Positions 9,200 to 16,728 of a stretch of 36,330 bases of DNA are shown piece by piece. The notes below the pieces were generated by a model. That model did not search any database, was not told the DNA's origin, and saw only the letters and a program-made list of their open reading frames with translations. The translations under genes and the position numbers were made by a program. The DNA is from Corallococcus praedator (lineage in GTDB: Bacteria > Myxococcota > Myxococcia > Myxococcales > Myxococcaceae). Position 1 is the stretch's first letter. Every line of letters starts with the position of its first letter. Location of the stretch: assembly GCF_003612125.1 (NCBI RefSeq), contig NZ_RAWI01000050.1, positions 1 to 36,330 of the forward strand, given 5' to 3'.

Positions 9200-9526
9200 T
9201 CAGGGCAGGTGCGGGTGGAGGAAGCGGGCCAGGGCGATGAGGTCGTCCCAGTCCAGCTCGCCGAACTCCAGCGCCACGCCGTCCACTTCGCGGCGGCGGA
9301 TGGTGCACATGGTGACGAGCTCCCGGTCGCCCGGCAGGGGCAGGGCGATGGTGAGCGCGCGCTGCGAATCCGCCGGGTGGGCCTGAAGGAACAGCCCGTT
9401 CATGGAGATGTCGCGCGCCTGCGCCTGCACGGTGCGGCCCGACAGGAGCACCTTGACCTGGAGCCGGGCTTCGACGCGCGGGTGGTAGCGCTCGGTCGTT
9501 CGGGGTCCGCCAGTGGGGGTCATCAT
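9200..9526 (-). CDS. PilZ domain protein (predicted c-di-GMP receptor)
   Basis: A 108-residue protein that is almost entirely one PilZ domain. The two c-di-GMP contact motifs are intact: RYHPR (R13 and R17) and DISMNG (D39, S41, G44). I chose the first of two adjacent ATG codons, at 9526 (the other is 9523), with AAGG about ten bases upstream. In-frame upstream codons do not encode PilZ-like sequence. It is divergent from the type III secretion operon across 227 bases, so the two may share a regulatory region. PilZ proteins usually change partner activity on binding c-di-GMP; the partner here is unknown. Confidence 0.9.
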   Translation of the reverse strand: MMTPTGGPRTTERYHPRVEARLQVKVLLSGRTVQAQARDISMNGLFLQAHPADSQRALTIALPLPGDRELVTMCTIRRREVDGVALEFGELDWDDLIALARFLHPHLP

Positions 9527-9702
9527 CGGAGTGCTCGCCTTCGTGTGCGACAGGACGCGACAACTGTGATGCAGGTTGGAGCGGAGGCAAGTTTTCGGGC
9601 TCCCGTCCGCCGTCCCGCGCCACGGACCCGGTGCCCGCGCGCCGGAGTCATGCGCGGACGGGGAGGGGACAAAGGCCCCTGTCGTTTCAGGCATTTGGGA
9701 AC

Positions 9703-9718
9703 TGGCACGGACGGTGGA
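9703..9718 (+). promoter_or_regulatory. Possible sigma-54-like promoter of the T3SS operon
   Basis: TGGCAC matches the -24 element of sigma-54 promoters. Five bases later comes GTGGA where TTGCA would be expected, so the -12 element is imperfect and lacks the usual GC. It would start transcription about 25 bases before the GTG at 9754. Position is good; motif quality is only moderate. Confidence 0.3.
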
Positions 9719-9753
9719 AGGCAGCCCCGGCGAATCACTGCCGGAGGCACCTC

Positions 9754-10272
9754 GTGGAACCACCCGACCGCCGCATCTCCTCGTTGAGCATCGCCCAGAC
9801 CGTTCCGCGCCAGACGCCGCAGACGGAGTTCGGCCCCGCGTTCGCGCGGGCGGCGCGTGAGGTGGTGCGCACGGGCGCCGGGCTCGTGGGCGGCATGTTG
9901 CCCGCGGGTGTCATCTCCAGCGCGGCGGTGTCGTCCACCCTGCGCGGCGCTGTGTCCGCGGCGGTGCCCTCACCGCTGGCGCTGACCGCGTCCGCGACGG
10001 GGGGCACGGCGGCGACGGGAGGCATGGCCGCGACGTCGGCGCGCGCCACCAGCGCGGCGGGGACGACGAGCGGGTCGCCGACGGGGCAGGGCGACGCCTG
10101 GGACATGCTGGAGGCGCAGAAGCTGATGAGCGCGGAGGGCCAGAAGTTCAACATGGCCTACCTCTCGCTCCAGAACGAGATGCAGAAGGAGAGCCGCGAG
10201 CACAACGCCATCTCCAACATCATGAAGGTCCGCCACGACTCGGCGAAGGCCGCCATCAACAACATCCGCTGA
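9754..10272 (+). CDS. Needle-like (SctF-like) protein, first gene of the T3SS operon
   Basis: A 172-residue protein. The start is GTG at 9754, with a good GGAGG six bases upstream. Residues 25-60 are moderately hydrophobic and rich in A, V and G. Residues 60-112 are low-complexity A, T, S and G. Residues 113-172 look like a helical hairpin. The last 34 residues resemble the C-terminus of injectisome needle subunits: NAISNIMKVRHD here against NAQSNTVKVIKD in Shigella MxiH as I recall it, about 12 identities over 34 positions. The next two genes are sctI and sctJ, the same order as mxiH-mxiI-mxiJ. Known needle subunits are about 80 residues, so this would be twice the usual size. The function is inferred from C-terminal similarity and gene order. 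Confidence 0.6.
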   Translation: MEPPDRRISSLSIAQTVPRQTPQTEFGPAFARAAREVVRTGAGLVGGMLPAGVISSAAVSSTLRGAVSAAVPSPLALTASATGGTAATGGMAATSARATSAAGTTSGSPTGQGDAWDMLEAQKLMSAEGQKFNMAYLSLQNEMQKESREHNAISNIMKVRHDSAKAAINNIR

Positions 10273-10284
10273 GGCGCGTTCGCG

Positions 10285-10776
10285 ATGGCCATCAACAAGC
10301 TGGGAGCCGTAGGGGGCGCCGGTGCTTCACCCGCGCTGGAGTCAGGTCGGGAGACGTTCGGCAAGGTGCTGGAGGAGGTGCGCACGCCCGCGTCGCGTGG
10401 CGTGCCGGTGACGACGGAGGGCCCGCCGCGACCGGTGCGGACGCCCACGGAGGCGACCCCGGGGCCCGCGCGGGCCGAAGGTGTGGAGCGGGCGAAGGCG
10501 GGCTGTGCGGAGGCGGTGTCCCCGGGCGCGCGGGTGGACTCGGTGCGGGCTGCGCGCAGCCAGCAGGCCGTGGAGGTGTTGGACCGGGTGGGGCAGGCGC
10601 AGCAGCGGTTGGATCACATCCTGAAGCTCGCCGAGTCCGGCCGCACGTTCAGCCCCACGGAGCTGCTCGCGCTCCAGGCCCATGTCTACCGCGCCAGCCA
10701 GGAGCTCGATCTCGCCGGCAAGGTCGTCGAGAAGGCCACCGGCGGCGTCAAGCAGGTCCTCCAGACCCAGGTTTGA
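10285..10776 (+). CDS. sctI: T3SS inner rod protein (SctI/YscI/HrpB-like)
   Basis: A 163-residue protein. Its first 90 residues are low-complexity and probably disordered. The C-terminal 60 residues form the amphipathic pattern of the YscI/HrpB inner-rod family, including SPTELLALQ (123-131) and ending in KVVEKATGGVKQVLQTQV. In injectisomes this protein forms the short rod connecting the export gate to the needle. The start is ATG at 10285, with GAGG about ten bases upstream. Placement directly before the SctJ lipoprotein gene supports the call. Confidence 0.75.
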   Translation: MAINKLGAVGGAGASPALESGRETFGKVLEEVRTPASRGVPVTTEGPPRPVRTPTEATPGPARAEGVERAKAGCAEAVSPGARVDSVRAARSQQAVEVLDRVGQAQQRLDHILKLAESGRTFSPTELLALQAHVYRASQELDLAGKVVEKATGGVKQVLQTQV

Positions 10777-10791
10777 GGAGTTCCTTTTCCC

Positions 10792-11607
10792 ATGCGTTCC
10801 GCTCCCTTCCGCTGTCTCTTCTTCCTCCTGCTCCTGGGCGCCTCGGCGTGTCGGGAGCGCATCCAGCACGGTCTGGACGAACGTCAGGCCAACGAGCTGC
10901 AGACGGTGCTCGTCGAGCGGGGGCTCGACGCGCGCAAGGTGCCCGAGCCGGGCAAGAAACCCACCTGGGCCATCGAGGTGACGGACGCGCAGGCGTCGGA
11001 CGCGGTGCGCATCCTGGCGGAGCTGGGGCTGCCCCGGCTCGCGGTGGAGTCCGGGTGCGACGTGTTCGGAGGCAGTGGACTCGTGCGCTCTCCGCTGGAG
11101 GAGCAGGTCTGCCGCGTCCGGGTGATGGAGCGGGAACTGGAGAAGACGCTCCAGACAGTGGACGGGGTGCTGCTGGCGAGGGTGCACCTGGTGGTGCCAA
11201 CGCCGCCGAGGCCGGGGCAGCCGCCCACGCCGTCGAAGGCGTCCGCCATGCTGCGCGCGGTGCCGGGGGGCGCGTCGCGCGTGCGCAAGTCGGCGGACAC
11301 GTTGCGGGAGCTCATCGCGGGGGGCGTGGAGGGTTTGGCACCGGAGTCGGTGTCGCTGCTGGTGGACGAGGTGACGACGCGCGTGGAGGTACCAGCGCCC
11401 CGGGGTGGGCCGGTGCCGTTGCGGCTGCGGGTGTTGCTCGCGCTCCTGGGCGTGCTGGTGACGGGGCTGTCGGGTGCGCTCGTCTGGACGACGCTGCGAT
11501 GGAGGCACTTCCGCACCCTGGCGGAGAAGCCCCCAGCGGCCCCTCCGGCTCCGCCGACGCCCGCGCGACCGGTGGTGACCCCGGGCTCCGCTCGAAAGCT
11601 GGCCTGA
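10792..11607 (+). CDS. sctJ: T3SS inner-membrane ring lipoprotein SctJ (YscJ/PrgK/FliF family)
   Basis: A 271-residue lipoprotein. The lipobox ends at GASAC with lipidated C20. Ring-building motif 1 follows (ERQANELQTVLVERGLDARK), then DAVRILAELGLPR, the linker and a second domain with MERELEKTLQTVDGVLLARVHLV. A transmembrane helix lies near 209-232, with a proline-rich cytoplasmic tail. This is the standard SctJ layout and about the usual length. The start ATG at 10792 has GAGGAG upstream. SctJ forms the inner-membrane ring; its usual partner SctD is not in this window. Confidence 0.92.
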   Translation: MRSAPFRCLFFLLLLGASACRERIQHGLDERQANELQTVLVERGLDARKVPEPGKKPTWAIEVTDAQASDAVRILAELGLPRLAVESGCDVFGGSGLVRSPLEEQVCRVRVMERELEKTLQTVDGVLLARVHLVVPTPPRPGQPPTPSKASAMLRAVPGGASRVRKSADTLRELIAGGVEGLAPESVSLLVDEVTTRVEVPAPRGGPVPLRLRVLLALLGVLVTGLSGALVWTTLRWRHFRTLAEKPPAAPPAPPTPARPVVTPGSARKLA

Positions 11608-11614
11608 GCAGGAC

Positions 11615-12103
11615 ATGGGAGCCATGGACGCCACACGCGTGGGGCGGGCGCTGCTCAGGGCGCGGAAGCTCCTGCCTGCTCGCGAGGAGAAGCCGCCCGC
11701 GACGACGGTGGATCTCACCCTGCCGGCGTTGTCGCTGCCCCTGGAGCGCATCGCGCTGGTGGTCTGCGTCCTCTCGCGGGAGCGAGCGTCGGAGCTGTTG
11801 GAGGGACTGGTGGACGCGGAGGCGGGAAGGGCGCTGCGGCACCTGGAGCGGTTCGCCGCCATGCCCTCCGCGCAGCGGCAGGCGAAGGTGGCGGTGGAGT
11901 TCGGTGAGCGCGCGGACGCGGCGAACCGGTTGACCGCCTTGCTGGAGTCGGTGCCAGAAGCCCTGCGTCGGGAGGTCTTCCGGAGGCTGCCGCCGTATCA
12001 CCGCAGTCGGTTTCCCCAGCTCGATGGGGACGCACCGACCGCCGAGCCGGCGCAGGTGCTGGTGGCCCTGGCGGAGCGGCGCATTCGCGAGGCCACGCGC
12101 TGA
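11615..12103 (+). CDS. Small FliG-like protein of the T3SS operon
   Basis: A 162-residue cytoplasmic protein with no membrane segment. Residues 40-95 follow the FliG N-terminal pattern: a hydrophobic helix (LERIALVVCVLSRERASELL), then a short turn, a helix with RHLERFA and a final FGER. Residues 97-130 (LTALLESVPEALRREVFRR) look like a FliG middle-domain helix pair, but there is no full C-terminal domain. In flagella, FliG links the FliF ring to the FliM/FliN C-ring. Here the gene lies between sctJ (FliF homologue) and sctQ (FliM/FliN homologue), the place expected for such an adaptor. A highly diverged SctK is the main alternative. ATG 11624 is an alternative start. Confidence 0.55.
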   Translation: MGAMDATRVGRALLRARKLLPAREEKPPATTVDLTLPALSLPLERIALVVCVLSRERASELLEGLVDAEAGRALRHLERFAAMPSAQRQAKVAVEFGERADAANRLTALLESVPEALRREVFRRLPPYHRSRFPQLDGDAPTAEPAQVLVALAERRIREATR

Positions 12104-12108
12104 GCGGA

Positions 12109-12138
12109 CCGGTTCGGGGGAGCGCCATCCCGAACCGG
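12109..12138. terminator. Perfect 10-bp hairpin between the FliG-like gene and sctQ
   Basis: CCGGTTCGGG and CCCGAACCGG form a perfect 10-bp stem with a 10-base loop, starting 5 bases after the stop codon of the FliG-like gene. No T-tract follows, so it is not a classical intrinsic terminator. It could attenuate or stabilise the message between the upstream four genes and sctQ onward. Confidence 0.4.
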
Positions 12139-12258
12139 GTACGCCGCATCCCGATACAGGACGTCCGCACCCCGCCAACACCCTGATTCCACGGTCCCGG
12201 CCCCTGGTCGCGTCCGTGCACAGGGGACGTGTGTCCCTTCGCCGCTTCGGAGTTCCGG

Positions 12259-13410
12259 ATGGAAACGAGCCCTGGCAGATCCCCCAGCCCCGCGAGGAAG
12301 GCCGCTCGCCCGTTCCGGCTGGGCGCACGTCGGTTGACGCGTGCGCACCTGTTGCTGGGCCAGCGGCCCCAGGTGGCGCGTTGGGGCGCGGAGCTTCTGC
12401 GTGACGTGGGCGCGGCCCTTTCCCGAGACGTGGGCGCGGACGTCGAGGTGGCGGGACACCTGGTGGACGCGGCGGTCCAGCCGGAGCGGGAGCTGGCGCT
12501 GGGCGTGGTGTTCGCGCTGGTGGAGCTGTCGGCGGTGGGGGGGACGGCCATCGTGGAGCTGGAGGTACCGCTGGTCTTCGCGGCACTGGCGCGGCTCGCG
12601 GGGACGGGGCTGCGACCGGGACCGGTGACCGAGCTGACGCGGCTGGAGGAGTCCACGCTGGTGTACCTGCTGCTGTCCGCCCTGGCCGCGATGCGTGGTC
12701 ATGAGGCCTGGATGCGGAGGCTGGGGCCCCGGCTGTCCGCGGTGTCGATGCGGCGAAGTGATGTGCTGACGCGGGTGGACGCGCGCCAGCCCTACGTGGC
12801 GGTGTCGCTGTCCCTGTCGGTGGCGGGGCTGAAGGCGGGAGGCCGGTTGCTCCTGCCCGCACGGGCCGTGCAGACCGCGTTCCAGGAGTTGCCGGAGGAG
12901 CCTGCGGTGGACGCCGCGCTTCGGGGACTTACGGCCTCGGTGCCCGCGCGCTGTCTCGTGGGGCGCAGCCCGCTGCAACCGTCGGCCGTGGATGCGCTGA
13001 GCGCCGGAGACGTCGTGCTCTTCGAGGGCGTGCGCCTCCGGGACGGTCGTCTCCAGGGCAGGGGCAGGTTGGTGACCCGGGGCTTCGTGCTCGACGGCGA
13101 GTTTCTCGCGGACGGTTTTTCGACGGGAGGCGTGCGCTCGCACGCGGCCCGACAGGAGTCGGACATGGTGGCGGCGAACAAGCGGAGCGAGGCGATGCCT
13201 CCGCTTCCGGTGGATGTGGAGATCGAGCTGACGCGGTTGCTGTTGCCGCTGTCGGAGCTGGCGGCGCTGAAGCCGGGCACGCTGCTGCCGCTGCACGTCA
13301 ACGCGAGCAGCCCGGTGTTGCTGCGCGTGGGCGACCGCGTGGTCGCGCGTGCGGAGTTGGTGGAAATCGAGGGTGAGGTGGGCGCCCGCATCCTGGCGTT
13401 GCTGCCGTGA
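12259..13410 (+). CDS. sctQ: T3SS cytoplasmic ring protein SctQ (FliM/FliN-like)
   Basis: A 383-residue protein. The N-terminal two thirds resemble the CheC-like middle region of FliM/YscQ (for example VSLSLSVAGLKAGGRLLLPA). Two SpoA folds follow: one around LQPSAVDALSAGDVVLFEG and the C-terminal one with VDVEIELTRLLLPLSEL and LLRVGDRVVARAELVEI. It would form the sorting platform or C-ring below the export gate. I chose the ATG at 12259, with GGAG six bases upstream; a GTG at 12229 is possible. The stop overlaps the next start as GTGA. Confidence 0.88.
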   Translation: METSPGRSPSPARKAARPFRLGARRLTRAHLLLGQRPQVARWGAELLRDVGAALSRDVGADVEVAGHLVDAAVQPERELALGVVFALVELSAVGGTAIVELEVPLVFAALARLAGTGLRPGPVTELTRLEESTLVYLLLSALAAMRGHEAWMRRLGPRLSAVSMRRSDVLTRVDARQPYVAVSLSLSVAGLKAGGRLLLPARAVQTAFQELPEEPAVDAALRGLTASVPARCLVGRSPLQPSAVDALSAGDVVLFEGVRLRDGRLQGRGRLVTRGFVLDGEFLADGFSTGGVRSHAARQESDMVAANKRSEAMPPLPVDVEIELTRLLLPLSELAALKPGTLLPLHVNASSPVLLRVGDRVVARAELVEIEGEVGARILALLP

Positions 13411-13898
13411 GCACGCCGATGAACGCCTTGCTGTCTTCCTGGACACCACGCGGCCGGCTGCTCGTCGCGGTGGCGTTGCTCGTGGGACTGGCGACGCTCG
13501 CGCCCCTGGGTGGTTTGTCGCTGGTGGGCACTTCGCGCCTGCTCGTGGGAGCGCTGGCACTGGCGGGGTTGGGGTGGGCCCTGGTCCGCAAGGGACGCGA
13601 GCCCGGGGACAAGGGGGCCTCCCGCCCCGAGCCGCTGAGCATCGTCACCCGGACCGGGCTCTCCCAGCGCTGCGGTCTTGCGCTCGTGGAGGTGGAGGGC
13701 CGTCGCTACCTCGTCGCGTACGGAGACACCTTCGCGGAGATCCACGAGACCCGAGGTGTGGCGGTGGCTCCCGCCCTGACGCCCAGACCGACGGCGATGC
13801 CCGGGGTGGACCTGGACCTGGAAACGACGGTGCTCTTCACCCGCGCGCAACGGGCACGGCCGGTGTGCGGCGCACAGCGGAAGCGGGGTGGGGGATGA
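13407..13898 (+). CDS. FliO-like membrane protein preceding sctR
   Basis: A 163-residue protein starting at GTG 13407, overlapping the sctQ stop as GTGA. Two hydrophobic segments (about residues 16-38 and 42-60) are followed by a basic stretch. A short soluble domain then carries the FliO pattern: SQRCGLALVEVEGRRYLVA, which corresponds to the conserved beta-strands of FliO/MopB. The gene directly precedes the FliP homologue, as fliO does in flagellar operons. FliO helps assemble FliP in flagella and has no recognised counterpart in standard injectisomes. The two hydrophobic segments instead of one are a deviation. Similarity is judged by eye. Confidence 0.65.
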   Translation: MSTPMNALLSSWTPRGRLLVAVALLVGLATLAPLGGLSLVGTSRLLVGALALAGLGWALVRKGREPGDKGASRPEPLSIVTRTGLSQRCGLALVEVEGRRYLVAYGDTFAEIHETRGVAVAPALTPRPTAMPGVDLDLETTVLFTRAQRARPVCGAQRKRGGG

Positions 13899-14620
13899 GG
13901 GCCCTGGGCTTGGGCTGCGGACTGTTCATGCCCGCGCTCGCCTCCGCGGCGGAGACGTCCCTGGCGCAGGCGTCGTACGCGGGCAGTCCGCTGGCGATGA
14001 TGGGGATGCTCGCGCTCCTGTCGTTGCTGCCGTTCGCGGTGCTGATGCTGACGAGCTTCTCGAAGATCGCCGTGGTGCTCTCCCTGGCCCGCTCGGCGAT
14101 GGGCACGCAGCAGGCACCGCCGACGCTGGTCCTGACGGGGCTCGCGGTGGTGCTGACGGGACACATCATGGCGCCGGTGATGGAGCGCATGTACGACGCA
14201 GGGCAGGCGGCATACGAGGAGGTGCACTCCGGTGCGCAGCTCGTCTCCGCCGCGAAGCATGTGACGGAGCCACTGCGCGGCTTCCTGATGAAGCACGGCG
14301 CTCCGGAGGAGCGTGCACGCTTCGTGGACCTGGCCCGGGAGCTGCGCCCTCCGGAGGAGTCCGAACAGGTGCAGGAGACCGACCTGTTCGTCGTCATCCC
14401 CGCGTTCGTCATCACCGAGCTGAAGGAAGCCTTCCAGATTGGCTTCATCGTCTTCCTGCCCTTCCTGGTGCTCGACATGGTCATCGCCAACGTGCTGCTC
14501 GCGCTGGGCATGCAGACGCTGTCGCCGAGCCAGGTGAGCCTGCCCTTCAAGATCCTCCTCTTCGTCGCCGTGGATGGCTGGGCCCTGCTCGCGCGCGGCC
14601 TCATCCTTGGCTACCGGTGA
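13895..14620 (+). CDS. sctR: T3SS export gate protein SctR (FliP family)
   Basis: A 241-residue FliP/SctR protein with four hydrophobic helices and the family motifs FSKIAVVLSLARSAMGTQQ and FQIGFIVFLPFLVLDMVIA. It begins with a cleavable-looking signal sequence (ending near ASAAE), a feature of FliP that most injectisome SctR proteins lack. The start ATG 13895 overlaps the previous stop as ATGA. SctR forms the core of the export gate as a pentamer together with SctS and SctT. Confidence 0.95.
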   Translation: MRALGLGCGLFMPALASAAETSLAQASYAGSPLAMMGMLALLSLLPFAVLMLTSFSKIAVVLSLARSAMGTQQAPPTLVLTGLAVVLTGHIMAPVMERMYDAGQAAYEEVHSGAQLVSAAKHVTEPLRGFLMKHGAPEERARFVDLARELRPPEESEQVQETDLFVVIPAFVITELKEAFQIGFIVFLPFLVLDMVIANVLLALGMQTLSPSQVSLPFKILLFVAVDGWALLARGLILGYR

Positions 14621-14624
14621 TGCC

Positions 14625-14894
14625 ATGACCCAGGATGTCCTGCTCACGCTGGGGCGCGAGGCCTTGCTGCTGATGGTGCTCGCTTCGCTGCCGCCCATTG
14701 GTGCGAGCATGGTGGTGGGCTTCTTGATGAGCCTCTTCCAGGCCACCACCCAGTTGCAGGAGAGCACGCTGTCGGTGGTCCCCAAGCTGTGCGCGGCGGT
14801 GCTGTCGCTGGTGTTGGCCGGCCCGTGGATCGCAGGGCAGCTCACGCTCTTCACCCGGCAACTGCTCACGCTCATCGCGGATGTGGCGTTGTGA
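14625..14894 (+). CDS. sctS: T3SS export gate protein SctS (FliQ family)
   Basis: An 89-residue protein with two membrane helices, matching the usual FliQ length. Visible motifs include LASLPPIGASMVVGFLMSLF and QATTQLQESTL, which form the helical hairpin of the export gate. The ATG at 14625 is the sensible start, four bases after the sctR stop. The stop overlaps sctT as GTGA. Confidence 0.94.
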   Translation: MTQDVLLTLGREALLLMVLASLPPIGASMVVGFLMSLFQATTQLQESTLSVVPKLCAAVLSLVLAGPWIAGQLTLFTRQLLTLIADVAL

Positions 14895-15685
14895 ACCCGG
14901 AGGCGCTGAGCGAACAACTCCTCACGCTGGGGCCGCACGTCATCGCGGTGTCGCTGTGCGCGGCGCGGCTCGTGCCCATCGCGTTCCTCTGCCCGTTGCT
15001 GGGCGGTCAAGCCGCGCCGACCACGGTCCGTCTGGGACTGGTGCTCGCGCTATCACTCTTCCTGCACCTTGAAGCAGGCGTGGACTTCTCCGGCCCGGTG
15101 GAGACGCCTGTCGTGATGGCGGCGCTCGTGGTGCGCGAGCTGGCCTACGGCGTCTCGGTGGGCCTCGTGTCCGCATTGCCCTTCGACGCGGCGAGGATGG
15201 GGGGCCGCTTCATCGACCTCTTCCGGGGGACGTCCGCGGAGGCGAGTCTGCCGATGGCGGGGAGCCGCGAGTCCGCCACGGGCGACGGGCTGTACCACCT
15301 GCTCGTGGCCCGGGTGGTGTCGGGGGCCCTGTTCCCGCTGGTCATCGCGGCCCTGCTGCGGGGCTTTGGCGTGGTACGGCTGGGGGCGTTCGTGCCCACT
15401 GAAGCCGCGACCCTCCACGTGGTGGTGATGGTGGGAGGGGCCATGGCCACGGGACTGGCGGTGGGCGCGCCGGTGGCCGCGGCGGCGCTCGCGGTGGATT
15501 GCTTCCTGGGCATGGCCTCCCGGGCCGCGGCGCAGGTGAACCTCCAGGAACTGGGCGCGCCGCTGCGCATCCTCGGCGGTGGCGCCTTGCTGTGGCTGGG
15601 CGTCGGGCTGCTGTGTGAGCGACTGCTCGCGGGGGTGGTGTCGGCCGAAGGCGCGCTGGCGCTGCTGGGCGAGGTCGCACGATGA
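14891..15685 (+). CDS. sctT: T3SS export gate protein SctT (FliR family)
   Basis: A 264-residue FliR/SctT membrane protein with about six hydrophobic segments. Recognisable features are the early LVPIAFLCPLLGGQAAPTTV, the central VRELAYGVSVGLVSALPF and the late AAQVNLQELGAPLRIL. It starts at GTG 14891, overlapping the sctS stop, and its stop overlaps sctU as ATGA. SctT caps the SctR5-SctS4-SctT1 export gate. Confidence 0.93.
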   Translation: MNPEALSEQLLTLGPHVIAVSLCAARLVPIAFLCPLLGGQAAPTTVRLGLVLALSLFLHLEAGVDFSGPVETPVVMAALVVRELAYGVSVGLVSALPFDAARMGGRFIDLFRGTSAEASLPMAGSRESATGDGLYHLLVARVVSGALFPLVIAALLRGFGVVRLGAFVPTEAATLHVVVMVGGAMATGLAVGAPVAAAALAVDCFLGMASRAAAQVNLQELGAPLRILGGGALLWLGVGLLCERLLAGVVSAEGALALLGEVAR

Positions 15686-16728
15686 GCGGGGAGAAGACGG
15701 AACAGCCCACCGCCCGCCGGCTGCGGGAAGCGAGGCGCAAGGGCCAGTTTCCCCGCAGCCGCATGTTGTCCTCCAGCGCGGTGACCCTGGGAGGACTGCT
15801 GGGGTTCATCGCGTTCGCGCCGGAGGGCTTCGCGCGGCTGAAGGACTGGGCCTCGCGCCTTTTTCTGGAGCAGACCCTTCCGGGGGCCTGGGAGGAAGGG
15901 GCGTGGGTCGCAGTGCGGCTGTGCGGACCCGCGCTGGGGGGAGCGCTCGTCGCGTCGCTGGCGGTGTCGGTGGCCACCGTGGGCTTCGAGATGGATGCGC
16001 GGCATGCCGCCCCGAAGCTCGAACGCATCAACCCGGCGGCGGGCCTCAAGCGCCTCTTCAGCACGCGGCCCTTGCTGGAGATGGGCAAGGCCCTCCTCGT
16101 GGCGGCGCTGTTGGCGCTGTGGGGCTGGAGCGAGGTGGAGACGGTGGGGCCTGATGCCCTGCGCGCCGCGTGGCTCGACGGGACGCGGGGGATGGATTTC
16201 CTGGTCGGCCGGCTCGCGGCGCTGGTCGTCCAACTGGCGTGGGTGGTGCTGGGGTGCGGCGCCGTGGACTACGCACTCGCCCGACGTCGGCATCTGCGCG
16301 ACCTGATGATGACACGCGACGAGGTCCGGCGGGAGCACAAGGAAAGCGAGGGGGACCCGCGCCACAAGGGACAGCGGAAGGCCCTGCACCGGCAGCTCGC
16401 GCAGGGGGGACCGGCACGTGGAGTGCAGAAGGCCACCGCGGTGATCGTCAATCCCACGCACATCGCGGTCGCGCTCCGATACGAAGCGGGCGAGTGCGAC
16501 GCGCCGTACCTCGTGGCCAAGGGCCGTGAAGACGACGCGCTCGCGCTCAAGGAAGAGGCACGCCGCCAGGGCATCCCGGTGGTCCGGGACGTGCCCCTGG
16601 CCCGCAGCCTCATCCACTTCGACGTCGGAGAGTCCATTCCCGAGGAGCTGTACCAGGCGGCGGCCGTCGTGCTGCGGACCGCGATGGAGACGCGCGAGAC
16701 GGACGACCGTCCACGGAGACAGACGTGA
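15682..16728 (+). CDS. sctU: T3SS switch protein SctU (FlhB family), NPTH autocleavage site
   Basis: A 348-residue FlhB/SctU protein. It opens with the family hallmark EKTEQPTARRLREARRKGQ, has four membrane helices up to about residue 205, and then a cytoplasmic domain with the autocleavage motif NPTH at residues 257-260. After the motif the C-terminal fragment contains YLVAKGREDDALALKEEA and VVRDVPLARSL. Self-cleavage between N and P in this family switches substrate class. The start overlaps sctT by 4 bases. Confidence 0.96.
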   Translation: MSGEKTEQPTARRLREARRKGQFPRSRMLSSSAVTLGGLLGFIAFAPEGFARLKDWASRLFLEQTLPGAWEEGAWVAVRLCGPALGGALVASLAVSVATVGFEMDARHAAPKLERINPAAGLKRLFSTRPLLEMGKALLVAALLALWGWSEVETVGPDALRAAWLDGTRGMDFLVGRLAALVVQLAWVVLGCGAVDYALARRRHLRDLMMTRDEVRREHKESEGDPRHKGQRKALHRQLAQGGPARGVQKATAVIVNPTHIAVALRYEAGECDAPYLVAKGREDDALALKEEARRQGIPVVRDVPLARSLIHFDVGESIPEELYQAAAVVLRTAMETRETDDRPRRQT

